A stretch of DNA of 64,000 bases, from NCBI RefSeq assembly GCF_017571495.1, contig NZ_JAGETZ010000005.1:1-64000 (forward strand). Reading direction: 5' to 3'. The position numbers and the translations under genes were made by a program. The notes beneath the pieces were generated by a model. It was not told where the DNA came from. It worked only from the letters and a program-made list of their open reading frames with translations, and did no database searches. Source of the DNA: Hymenobacter negativus. GTDB lineage: Bacteria > Bacteroidota > Bacteroidia > Cytophagales > Hymenobacteraceae. Shown one piece after another: positions 16,993-25,065 of the stretch (its first letter is position 1; each line of letters opens with the position of its first letter).

Positions 16993-18564
16993 ATGTCCAA
17001 CCTTGCTAACCCCGCCCGTACGTCGGCCCTCACCAACACTTCCTGGTTTGGTACGGCGCCCGCCCTGCCCACTTATGAGCCGCTGCGTGAAAACACTACC
17101 GCCGACGTTGTGATTGTCGGCGGCGGCATTGCCGGCCTCACCACCGCGTATTTGCTGAGTAAGGAAGGCCGGCAAGTGCTGCTGCTGGAAGACGGCGAGC
17201 TGGCCAGCGGCGAAACCGGCCGCACCACCGCCCACCTCTCCAATGCCCTCGACGACCGGTACACCACCCTCGAAAACCTGTTTGGCAAGGAGGGGGCCCG
17301 CTTGGCGGCCGAAAGCCACACGGCAGCCATTGCTCAGATTGAGAGCATCGTGGCAGAAGAGAAAATCGACTGCGACTTTACCCGCCTCAATGGCTACCTG
17401 TTTCTGCCCAAGGGTGGCACCACCAAGGAGCTGACGGAGGAGCGCGACGCCGCCCATCGCGCCGGCCTCACCGAGGTGGCGTACCTGCCCAGCGCCGGAC
17501 TGGTGGGCTTCGAAACCGGCGAATGCCTGCACTGGCCCGGACAGGGGCAGTTCCACATCCTGAAATACCTGGCCGGGCTGGCGGCGGCCATCACGAAGCG
17601 GGGCGGGCGCATCTGCACCAACACGCACGTGAGTGAGGTGTACGGTGGCACCGAGGCCCGCGTGGTGACGGCCGATGGGGTGGAAGCCCGTGCCTCCAAA
17701 GGCTTGGTCATTGCCACCAATACGCCCTTCAACGACCGGGTGGTGATGCACACCAAGCAGGCGCCCTACCGCACTTACGTGGTGGGCGCCCGCGTTCCTA
17801 AGGGCTCGGTGGCACAGGCCCTGTACTGGGACACGGCCGACCCCTACCACTACATCCGGGTGCAGGAAGTGGCGGCCGGCCCACGCGGCGGCCAAACCGA
17901 TTACGACCTGCTCATCGTGGGCGGCGAAGACCACAAAACCGGCCAGGAAGACCACCCGGAGGCCCGCCTCGACTGCCTAGAAGAATGGGTGCGCGAGCGG
18001 TTTGCCATGGTGAAAGACGTGGAATACCGCTGGTCGGGCCAGGTGATGGAGCCGCAGGACGGCCTGGCCTACGCCGGCCGTAACCCGCTCGACTCGGACA
18101 ATGTCTACATCATCACCGGCGACTCGGGCCATGGCATGACGCACGGCACGCTCGGGCCTATGATTATCACCGACCTCATCCAGGGCCGGCCCAACCCTTG
18201 GGCCGAACTCTACGACCCCGGCCGCATCACCATCAAGCGGGAAAGTGCTCAGGAATTCATCAAGGAAAACGTGAACGTGGCCCTCGAATACACCGACCTG
18301 CTGACCGGGGGCGACGTAAAATCGGCCGACGAAATCCCGGCCGGCGCGGGCGCCGTGCTGCGGCGCGGCCTCACCAAAGTAGCGGTGTATAAGGACGACA
18401 AGGGTGCCACGCACGAATGCTCCGCCATTTGCCCGCACCTGGGCTGCGTGGTGCACTGGAACAACCTCGAAAAGAGCTGGGACTGCCCCTGCCACGGCTC
18501 GCGCTTCACCGCGCTGGGCGAGCTGCTAAGTGGGCCCGCCAACAGCAACTTGCCAGCTGTGTAA
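16993..18564 (+). CDS. FAD-dependent oxidoreductase with C-terminal Rieske [2Fe-2S] domain
   Basis: This protein of 523 residues has an N-terminal DAO-type FAD domain (DVVIVGGGIAGLTTAYLLSKEG from about residue 36, then GETGRTTAHLS) and a C-terminal Rieske domain. The Rieske ligands are C480 and H482 (CPHLGC) plus C498 and H501 (CPCHGS), with C485 and C500 placed for the usual disulfide. This glycine/D-amino-acid-oxidase-like plus Rieske architecture is widespread, but its substrate is not established. The protein ends a few residues after the Rieske core (GPANSNLPAV) exactly where the 21-bp periodic array begins, so the extreme C-terminus may have been trimmed. Confidence 0.9.
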   Translation: MSNLANPARTSALTNTSWFGTAPALPTYEPLRENTTADVVIVGGGIAGLTTAYLLSKEGRQVLLLEDGELASGETGRTTAHLSNALDDRYTTLENLFGKEGARLAAESHTAAIAQIESIVAEEKIDCDFTRLNGYLFLPKGGTTKELTEERDAAHRAGLTEVAYLPSAGLVGFETGECLHWPGQGQFHILKYLAGLAAAITKRGGRICTNTHVSEVYGGTEARVVTADGVEARASKGLVIATNTPFNDRVVMHTKQAPYRTYVVGARVPKGSVAQALYWDTADPYHYIRVQEVAAGPRGGQTDYDLLIVGGEDHKTGQEDHPEARLDCLEEWVRERFAMVKDVEYRWSGQVMEPQDGLAYAGRNPLDSDNVYIITGDSGHGMTHGTLGPMIITDLIQGRPNPWAELYDPGRITIKRESAQEFIKENVNVALEYTDLLTGGDVKSADEIPAGAGAVLRRGLTKVAVYKDDKGATHECSAICPHLGCVVHWNNLEKSWDCPCHGSRFTALGELLSGPANSNLPAV

Positions 18565-18858
18565 AGCCTGGTACAAATTCGCCTAAGCTTGGTATCGAGT
18601 GACCAATGCTTGGAATCGGACAGAATACGCCTATAATCATTGAACCGAAGCGTTGATTTGAGGAAGCTAAGCTTGGCGTCACAGTAACAACGATTGGCGT
18701 TTTTGCGACTGAGCTTGGTATCTATTTGAATAAGCCTGATGGTGATATGACAACGATGGATGTCAGGCAAGCTAAGCCTGGTATCGGGTCTAGACGGCTT
18801 GATGCTGGGTAGAATACGTCTGGTATTGTTGGCGATGCGCTGGTAACTGAGCGTACTG
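18564..18858. repeat. Degenerate 21-bp periodic array, ~14 units
   Basis: From 18564 the sequence can be cut into about 14 consecutive units of 21 bp (one of 22). Several begin AGCYTGGTATC or a near variant (18564, 18585, 18607, 18670, 18712, 18733, 18775); others begin CGMYTGG (18691, 18817). The stretch is visibly lower in GC than its neighbours. No long ORF with a plausible start spans it. Read on the minus strand it gives an open 7-residue pattern with DTKLS, DAKLS and DTKLR; on the plus strand KLGI/ELGI units are broken by stops. It could be an eroded minisatellite, a decayed heptad-coding gene, or a protein-binding array spaced at two helical turns. Confidence 0.75.
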
Positions 18859-18896
18859 CTTACCTTGTGTCGGGCCGTCCTCGCTGCCTACCTGCC

Positions 18897-19315
18897 ATGA
18901 GTCCTTTTTCCACGCCCGAAACCTCCCCCGCCGACCTGCTGGCAGCATTCGAGCACCGCGTCCTCACCCGCGACGAACCCACCCTGCCCGAACCGTTGCG
19001 CTTTGATGCGGTCAGCGTGCAGGAACGCGTGCGCCGGGCCTTGCACCAGCAGCTGGGGCAGCGCGACCCGCGCCGCCTGCGCTCGCTGGCCATCATCTGC
19101 TACCAGTTCCTGGGCGAGTCCATGCAGCTAAGCACGGCCCCGACCGTGACGGAGGCGCTGGCGCTGTCGGGGGCGCCATCACCCGCACGTGGGGCGAGCT
19201 GCGCGAGTCGGGGCTGGTGGTAATGAGGCACACCGGCCGGCGGCGCAGCTACCAGCTCAGCCGCATGGGCGACGATTGGCTGGTGGCCGTGGTAAAGGGA
19301 GAGAAACCAGCCTAA
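18897..19315 (+). pseudogene. Winged-helix-like protein gene broken by a -1 frameshift in a G run
   Basis: Translation from ATG 18897 (MSPFSTPETS) is sensible to VTEALALSG at about 19172. There a run of five G (19169-19173) appears to have lost one base. One frame over, the reading continues AITRTWGELRESGLVV, GRRRSYQLSRMGDDWL and ends KGEKPA at 19315. Joined, this is a protein of about 139 residues whose second half looks like the recognition helix and wing of a winged-helix domain (inference). It could be a true pseudogene, a phase-variable G tract, or a sequencing error. As written, the +1 frame ends at 19223 after a nonsense tail. Confidence 0.7.
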
Positions 19316-19325
19316 CTCATTAGCT

Positions 19326-19715
19326 ATGCGCGAATCAGTGCCGGGGCCAGCCGATAATTTGCCCACACCAATGGAAGCAGCGCTGCTGCGGAATATTGCC
19401 GAATTCTATCAAAACCCAAGCCTGACGGTGCAAATCAGTCAGTGCCGGGTGGTACTACGCGAGTATAGCGGCTGCGGCTTTTTTACCACGCTTACCACCC
19501 CTGCCAACTGTCCCTTAATTATTGCCCCGAAGGGGTACTACGGTGGAAGCGATGTGGAGGCGACCGAGCTCTCGCATAACGCGGGCAGTTGCCTATTTAC
19601 AAAGGACGGACGGTTGGACTTTTTGGAAGTGTTTGCGTACGTCGATGGGGACCCAGCCGAAGTGACTGATTTTGTCATAAAGCCGATGGAGGCGGATGCC
19701 ACCCCCTTGCTGTAG
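19326..19715 (+). CDS. Hypothetical protein, 129 aa
   Basis: This soluble protein of 129 residues starts MRESVPGPADNLPTP ten bases after the end of the frameshifted gene. It has a central block of likely beta strands (LTVQISQCRVVLREYSGCGFF) and ends in an acidic segment (VDGDPAEVTDF). There is no signal peptide or membrane helix. It ends just before the start of the lipoprotein gene. The family is not recognised; the size, acidity and lone position beside a regulator-like gene are the only clues. Confidence 0.6.
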   Translation: MRESVPGPADNLPTPMEAALLRNIAEFYQNPSLTVQISQCRVVLREYSGCGFFTTLTTPANCPLIIAPKGYYGGSDVEATELSHNAGSCLFTKDGRLDFLEVFAYVDGDPAEVTDFVIKPMEADATPLL

Positions 19716-19725
19716 TTTTGGCCTT

Positions 19726-20013
19726 ATGAAAACCCGGAGGTCTGCTTTCATCCTTTGCGAGAGCGCTCTGCTGGTAGCGCTGGCTCTCGCGCTGCCCGCT
19801 TGCCAAACCGACCCGCAGCGCCTGGCCCGCCTCGAAGCCGCGCAGCAGGAGCAGGCCCGCGAACTGGCCAGCCTGCGCCAGCGGCTGGCCGAGAAAGAAG
19901 CGGAAGTGGCCCAGCTCGAAACCTGCGTCAACGACCTGGAAAACGCGGTGTATGAAGACGAGGACTCGACGGCTTACGACGATGACTACCGGCCCGGCCT
20001 CACGCAGCTTTAG
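19726..20013 (+). CDS. Small coiled-coil lipoprotein
   Basis: The start at 19726 (MKTRRSAFILCESALL) gives 95 residues with a lipoprotein signal peptide; the lipobox is LPAC (ALALALPAC). The mature part is a short coiled coil (LARLEAAQQEQARELASLRQ, RLAEKEAEVAQLE) followed by an acidic, tyrosine-bearing tail. It is predicted to be lipid-anchored in the periplasm or outer membrane. It is reminiscent of small Lpp-like spacers, but no homologue is recognised. It precedes the FUSC gene by 63 bp on the same strand. Confidence 0.7.
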   Translation: MKTRRSAFILCESALLVALALALPACQTDPQRLARLEAAQQEQARELASLRQRLAEKEAEVAQLETCVNDLENAVYEDEDSTAYDDDYRPGLTQL

Positions 20014-20076
20014 CCGAAAAGGCCAACCCAATTGGCGTTTATTTGCGTTAGGAGCCGCATTACCCGCTTCCGCTGC

Positions 20077-22245
20077 ATGAACGAACAGACGCGCCGCCTT
20101 CGCTATTTTTTCTCCGGCCAAAACTTCTCCGATGGAGTGCGCATCACGGTATCCATCCTGCTGCCAGCGGTGCTGCTGGGCCAGTGGGGGCACTTCGACC
20201 TGGGCCTGACCATCTCGACCGGGGCCGTGTGCGTGAGCGTGACCGACACACCCGGCCCCGCCACCCACCGCCGCAACGGCATGCTGGCGGCGCTGGCTTT
20301 GGTGGGCAGCACCGCGCTGCTCACCAGCCTGGCCGCCGTCAACCCCTGGCTGCTGGGCCTGCAAGTGGGCATCCTCAGCTTTCTCATGACCATGCTGCTT
20401 GTCTGGGGCGCCCGGGCCGGCGCCGTGGGCACGGCGGCCCTGCTGAACGTGGTGCTGCTGCTGGCCCACCCGCCCAAGCTGGCCGATGCGCCCTTGCACG
20501 CCGGCCTGTTGCTGCTGGGTGGGCTTTGGTACGCGGGCCTGGCCATGGTGGCCTACCAGGTGCGGCCCTACCGCCCGGCCCAGCAGGCGCTGGGCGAGTG
20601 CATTCACGCCCTGGCGCAGTTTTTGTCCCTGAAAGCCAAGTTCTACAACACCGCCACGGCCCTTGAGGAGGACTACCGGCAGCTGGTGGCCCAGCAGGTG
20701 GTGGTGAACGAGAAGCAGGAAGCCGTGCGCGACCTCATCTTTCGCACCCGCCAGATAGTGAACGAAACCACCAGCACCGGCCGCCGACTCGTGCTCACCT
20801 TCGTGGAGACGGTGGACCTGTACGAGCGCATCACCGTGGGCTACTACGACTACTCGGCGGTGCGCGAAACATTCGGCAAAACCGGGGTTCTGGACGAGGT
20901 GGCACGACTCATCCGGCACGTGGCGACCGAGCTCGACCACCTCGGCGTGGCCATCCAAACCAACAACGCGCACCCCGGCACCGGCCCCGTGCTCACCGCC
21001 GAGTGGGACCGCCTGCAAGCCCGCATCAGTGCTCTGGAGGCCGACCCGGCCATCGAAGGCAATACGCGGGTGCTGAAGAAAATATTGGTCAACCTGCGCG
21101 ACATCATCCGACGGGTGGGCAACATCCGCAGCTACTTCGACGAGGCCCGGGCCGCCGACGCACCCGCCGTGAGCCGCGCCGCCGAACACACCCAGTTTGT
21201 GGCCCGCCAGGAAATCGAGTTGCGCGCCCTGGGCCAGAACCTGACCATGAAATCGGCCGTGTTTCGCCACTCCGTGCGCATGACGGTGGCCTGCCTCACG
21301 GCCTACATTCTGGCCGAAACACTGTGGCAGGGCCAGCACAACTACTGGATTCTGATGACCGTGACCATTATGCTCAAGCCCGGGTTCAGCCTCACGCGGC
21401 AGCGCAACACCGAGCGCATCATTGGCACGCTGGCGGGCGGGGCGCTGGGTGGGCTCATTCTGTGGGCAGTGCCGTGGCCCGAGGCGCGGTTTGCCATTCT
21501 GGTGGTGTTTATGGTGGTGGCCTACAGCTTCCAGCGCACGGTGTACCTGGTCACGGTGGTGTTTCTCACAGCCTACCTGCTCATCATGTTCCGATTCCTG
21601 GGGCTGAGCTATTTGGGCGTGGCGCAGGAGCGCATTGTCGATACGCTTATTGGTTGCGCCATTGCCTTCTCGGCCGGCTATTTTCTGTTTCCGAACTGGG
21701 AATCGGAGCAGCTGACCGACTACATGGCCGCCGCCCTGCGCGCCAACCTGGCCTACCTGCGCCAACTGGCCGACCGCCTCGCCGGCCGCCCCCTACCGCC
21801 CGACAAGTACCGCTTGCTCCGCAAAGACGTGTACGTGAGCGGGGCCAACCTCGCGGCGGCCTTCCAGCGCATGCTCACCGAGCCCAAGAGCAAGCAGCAC
21901 CGCCCCACCGAAACCCACGAATTTGTGGTGCTGAACCACATTCTGTCCTCCAACATCGCGGCCCTTACTGGCACCCTGCGGGAGGCCGCGCCCGCCGTGC
22001 CGCCCTTCCCTCCCGAAGGCCGCCGCGCCCTCACCAGCGCCGCCGCCGCCCTCAGCAAAAGCCTCACCCGCATTAATCCCACGGCCGACCAGCCCACCGC
22101 CGAATTCAATTCCACTACCCCCATCGAACCCGCCAGCGCCGACGATAAATCCCTGCTCGACCAGCTTAACTTCTTGCAAAAAGTCAGCACCGACATCGGC
22201 AAGGTAACGGAAGTACTAGCCGGCGAATCAGTAGCGCGGACTTAG
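20077..22245 (+). CDS. FUSC family (YccS/YhfK-like) inner-membrane protein
   Basis: The start at 20077 (MNEQTRRLRYFFSGQNF) gives 722 residues. It has the FUSC layout: an N-terminal bundle of membrane helices (ITVSILLPAVLLGQW ... LLTSLAAVNPWLLGLQVG), a cytosolic middle domain of about 200 residues, and a second helix bundle (SVRMTVACLTAYILAETLWQ; WILMTVTIMLKPGFSLTRQR), then a cytosolic C-terminal region. The MLKPGFSLTRQRNTERIIGT segment is highly typical. Relatives export aromatic acids or similar toxic compounds in some species; the substrate here is not known. The gene is convergent with the response regulator, with 9 bp between their ends. Confidence 0.9.
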   Translation: MNEQTRRLRYFFSGQNFSDGVRITVSILLPAVLLGQWGHFDLGLTISTGAVCVSVTDTPGPATHRRNGMLAALALVGSTALLTSLAAVNPWLLGLQVGILSFLMTMLLVWGARAGAVGTAALLNVVLLLAHPPKLADAPLHAGLLLLGGLWYAGLAMVAYQVRPYRPAQQALGECIHALAQFLSLKAKFYNTATALEEDYRQLVAQQVVVNEKQEAVRDLIFRTRQIVNETTSTGRRLVLTFVETVDLYERITVGYYDYSAVRETFGKTGVLDEVARLIRHVATELDHLGVAIQTNNAHPGTGPVLTAEWDRLQARISALEADPAIEGNTRVLKKILVNLRDIIRRVGNIRSYFDEARAADAPAVSRAAEHTQFVARQEIELRALGQNLTMKSAVFRHSVRMTVACLTAYILAETLWQGQHNYWILMTVTIMLKPGFSLTRQRNTERIIGTLAGGALGGLILWAVPWPEARFAILVVFMVVAYSFQRTVYLVTVVFLTAYLLIMFRFLGLSYLGVAQERIVDTLIGCAIAFSAGYFLFPNWESEQLTDYMAAALRANLAYLRQLADRLAGRPLPPDKYRLLRKDVYVSGANLAAAFQRMLTEPKSKQHRPTETHEFVVLNHILSSNIAALTGTLREAAPAVPPFPPEGRRALTSAAAALSKSLTRINPTADQPTAEFNSTTPIEPASADDKSLLDQLNFLQKVSTDIGKVTEVLAGESVART

Positions 22246-22254
22246 TAGTCCAAG

Positions 22255-22896
22255 CTACAGCCCGTAGTCGCGGGCAAACTGCGTGAGGGCCGCCACGTTG
22301 TGGAGTTCCAGCTTGTGCAGGATGTTGCGCCGGTGCGTACTCACCGTGAAATCCGATAGTGATAGCAGCTGGGCTATTTCACGGGTAGTGTGTCCCTCGC
22401 AAATCAGCCGGATAATTTCCCGCTCCCGAGCCGACAGGCGGTGCAGGCGCGTTAGGCTCCCCGCTTCGGGGCCAGACACGGCCGCCGATGCCGGAAACGC
22501 CAGGTGCCCCGCCGCCACTGAGCGAATAGCCGCCAATAGCTGCCCTGCATCGGCTGATTTGGGTACGAAGCCGCGTGCGCCAGCCGCCTGCACTTTCGCA
22601 ATAACCTCGGGCGTGGCCAGCGTGCTGAACACCAGTACGCGCAGCTGCGGCCACTGCTGGGCCAGCTGGGGCAGTAGCGTAAATCCATCGGGCGGCGGTA
22701 GGTGCAGGTCGAGCAGCAGCACATCGGCGGCAGGGGCAGCAGTGTGGGGTGGGAGCCAGGCCAGCAGCTCGGCTCCCGAAGCCAGCAGTCCCACCACGCG
22801 CAGGTCGGCCTCGCTGGCCAGCAGTGCAGCCAGGCTTTGGGTCAGCATCTGGTGGTCGTCGACGATGAGCAGCCGGCACGGAGAAGGAGAGTTCAC
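22255..22896 (-). CDS. NarL/FixJ-type response regulator (REC + LuxR HTH)
   Basis: This protein of 213 residues has an N-terminal receiver domain (LLIVDDHQMLTQSLAALL, phosphoacceptor D63 in LLLDLHLP, FVPKSADAGQLL with the conserved lysine) and a C-terminal LuxR helix-turn-helix (LSAREREIIRLICEGHTTRE ... VSTHRRNILHKL). It is the cognate regulator of the sensor kinase encoded 71 bp upstream on the same strand. DNA targets are unknown. Confidence 0.95.
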   Translation of the reverse strand: MNSPSPCRLLIVDDHQMLTQSLAALLASEADLRVVGLLASGAELLAWLPPHTAAPAADVLLLDLHLPPPDGFTLLPQLAQQWPQLRVLVFSTLATPEVIAKVQAAGARGFVPKSADAGQLLAAIRSVAAGHLAFPASAAVSGPEAGSLTRLHRLSAREREIIRLICEGHTTREIAQLLSLSDFTVSTHRRNILHKLELHNVAALTQFARDYGL

Positions 22897-22967
22897 AGCG
22901 TAATGAAGAATAATAGGGGGAATCAGGTAGTATTGAAGCTAGTCAGTCTGACGGCTAGGCTGAATCA

Positions 22968-24920
22968 CTAAACCGCATCCTGGGTAGGAATCTGAACCAC
23001 GATGCTGGTGCCGTGGGCCGCGCTGTCGATGTGCACCTGGCCCCGCAGGTAGTCGGCGCGGGCCCGCACGCCGCGCAGGCCAATGCCGGCAGCCGGCGCA
23101 TCAGGCGCAAAGCCTTGGCCATTGTCTTCCACCAGAATTTCGAGGCTATTGGGGTGATGTAATACCTGCACCTGCACGGTGGTGGCGTGGGCATGGCGCA
23201 CGGCATTGTTGAGCAGTTCGGCCACGATGCGGTAGGCCGCGTGTTGCAGCGGCATGGGCAGTTGGTCGAGATTAGGCTCGCAATACGTACTCACCGTCGG
23301 ATTGCCGTAGGAGTTGATGAGCTTGCTCAAAGCCTGTATTGAATCGCAGAGGCTACCCAGGCTGGCCTCAGCCGGCAGCAGCACGTGGCTGAAGGTGCGC
23401 ACTTCGTCGCGGAGATGGCGCAGCAGCAGTTCGGCCTGCTGGCCAGCTGCGGCGGCTGCGGGCGAGGCAGCCAGGGCATCGCGCACGGCCGGGCCTTGCC
23501 AAGCCAGGTGCAGTGCCATCAGGTTGGGGCCGAGGGCGTCGTGCAGCTCGCGCGCCAGCTGTTCGCGCTCTTCCTCCTGCGCCGCAATGAGGCGCGCGCC
23601 CTGGGCATTGCGCAGGTTGAGCTGCCGGATGCGCAGCTGGGCATTCTGGCGCAGCGTCTGGCGGAAGCGGCCGGTGAGCAGCGCGCTCAGCACCAGCAGC
23701 TCCAAAAATAGGCCCCAGGCCAGGGTATTCGGGTAAACGGGATTGAAGCTGCTCAAGCCTAAATGGTTGAACCAGAACACCACGTAGCCCACAAAAAAGA
23801 AAAAGTACGTGAGCACGTAGTAGGCCGTCAGGCGCCGGCGGCGCCGCGTGAGTAAGCCCACCAGCAGCACCCACCATCCGTAGCCAAACACGGCGGCCAG
23901 TAGTAACTCGCGGCCCGTATTCAGGCCCTGCACCAGTGGCAGGCTGTGGCGGACCGCCCACGGAAACAGCCCCGCATAAAGCGCCACAAACGCCACTACG
24001 GACCCAATGAGCCAGTTGCCGGTTTGGTACTGCCCGCGCCGTCCGCTTTGCAGCCGCAAAAACAGCTGCATGATGCGGATGCCCACGGCCGCGGCCAGCA
24101 GTACGAAATTGAACTGCCCAACCGTCCAGAGCAACTGGTAGAGGCCCGTGGGTAGCAGCCAGGCATCCAGCCCATCCTCCATCATCAAAAACACCGTGAT
24201 GCAGGCCACGTAGGCCAGGTACCACAAGTGAATACGGTCGCGCAAAAACGCAAACAGTACCAGGTTAAACAGCGCGCTACTCAGGTAAAAGCCCAGCAGC
24301 CACACCCAGTGCCGCTCAAACGGGAAGCCCATTTCCCAGGCCAGAAAGTGCTCGGTCGTTTCGATGTAAGTGGGCAGGTAAATCCCGCCCGAATGCGCTT
24401 CGAGGCGCAGGTAGAGCACCGCCGTTTCGCCGGCGGCCAGGGCAAATGGCAGGCTGAGCGAGCGAGCCGGGTAGGGCCGCCCGGCTGCCGGCACCCAGGA
24501 GCTGGCCGCACCAATGCGGGTAAATTTTGTTTCGCCGGCCCGTCGGCAATACAGCGCGGCACTGTCGGTGAAATTGAACACGCTCCAGAAGAAGCGCAGG
24601 CGCAAGGAATCGGCATTGCGCACCACCAAGCGCATCCAGACCCGCTCGTGGCGCAGGCCCAGGTTCAGGGTTTTGTGCCAGGGGCCGGGTTGCAGCTTGC
24701 CGGCCCGCCATTGCGCTTCCACCTGCTCCGGGTCGGTGGCCACGCTAAACGGTTCGGTGTAGTAGCGGTACGCTTCCGAAATGTGGGGGCCCTTGGGGTC
24801 TTTCAGCGGCAGCGTGTCGCGCATGATTTGCGGCTTCTCACCCGTCCCAGTGATACCACTGGTTTGCGCATTAGCCCCAACCCACCATCCCAGCAGCACC
24901 AGAAGTAGAAGAAACCGCAT
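22968..24920 (-). CDS. 7TMR-DISM sensor histidine kinase (HisKA_3/HATPase)
   Basis: This protein of 650 residues has a signal peptide (MRFLLLLVLLGWWVGANA), a periplasmic 7TMR-DISM extracellular domain (WHKTLNLGLRHERVWMRLVV; AVLYLRLEAHSGGIYLP), seven membrane helices, then a NarX-type dimerisation domain with the phosphorylated histidine H460 in RELHDALGPNLMALHL, and an ATPase domain (RIVAELLNNAVRHAHAT, VEDNGQGF, GIGLRGVRARADYLRG). It signals to the adjacent LuxR-type regulator. DISM sensors often bind carbohydrates or other periplasmic ligands; the ligand is not apparent here. Confidence 0.95.
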   Translation of the reverse strand: MRFLLLLVLLGWWVGANAQTSGITGTGEKPQIMRDTLPLKDPKGPHISEAYRYYTEPFSVATDPEQVEAQWRAGKLQPGPWHKTLNLGLRHERVWMRLVVRNADSLRLRFFWSVFNFTDSAALYCRRAGETKFTRIGAASSWVPAAGRPYPARSLSLPFALAAGETAVLYLRLEAHSGGIYLPTYIETTEHFLAWEMGFPFERHWVWLLGFYLSSALFNLVLFAFLRDRIHLWYLAYVACITVFLMMEDGLDAWLLPTGLYQLLWTVGQFNFVLLAAAVGIRIMQLFLRLQSGRRGQYQTGNWLIGSVVAFVALYAGLFPWAVRHSLPLVQGLNTGRELLLAAVFGYGWWVLLVGLLTRRRRRLTAYYVLTYFFFFVGYVVFWFNHLGLSSFNPVYPNTLAWGLFLELLVLSALLTGRFRQTLRQNAQLRIRQLNLRNAQGARLIAAQEEEREQLARELHDALGPNLMALHLAWQGPAVRDALAASPAAAAAGQQAELLLRHLRDEVRTFSHVLLPAEASLGSLCDSIQALSKLINSYGNPTVSTYCEPNLDQLPMPLQHAAYRIVAELLNNAVRHAHATTVQVQVLHHPNSLEILVEDNGQGFAPDAPAAGIGLRGVRARADYLRGQVHIDSAAHGTSIVVQIPTQDAV

Positions 24921-24984
24921 AGGCAGTTACCAGAATAAGACTGATTGGCAAAGAACCACTAATTCACCGCAAATTCACCTTACC

Positions 24985-25041
24985 GGAAAAAAGAAATCCG
25001 GGTTGCTCCATTCCGTTATGACTGGAAGAAGCAACCCGGAT
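24985..25041 (-). terminator. Intrinsic terminator of the S9 peptidase gene
   Basis: ATCCGGGTTGC (24996-25006) pairs with GCAACCCGGAT (25031-25041). Read on the minus strand the stem is followed by TTCTTTTTT, a good intrinsic terminator between the peptidase and the sensor-kinase gene. Confidence 0.8.
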
Positions 25042-25065
25042 ACAAACCGACCTTAATTCGGGCGT

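Noticed and set aside
18249..18770. Minus-strand heptad-repeat protein over the 21-bp array
   Set aside because: The frame has only a TTG start, contains diverged heptads, and its second half is antisense to the FAD-Rieske gene. The periodicity is reported instead as a DNA repeat.
18564..18858. CRISPR array
   Set aside because: Units are 21 bp with no alternation of conserved repeat and unique spacer, they are degenerate, and no cas genes are present.
19675..21765. Minus-strand frame of 696 codons opposite the FUSC gene
   Set aside because: Composition is His/Gln/Gly-rich antisense product; the plus-strand FUSC protein has clear membrane helices and family motifs.
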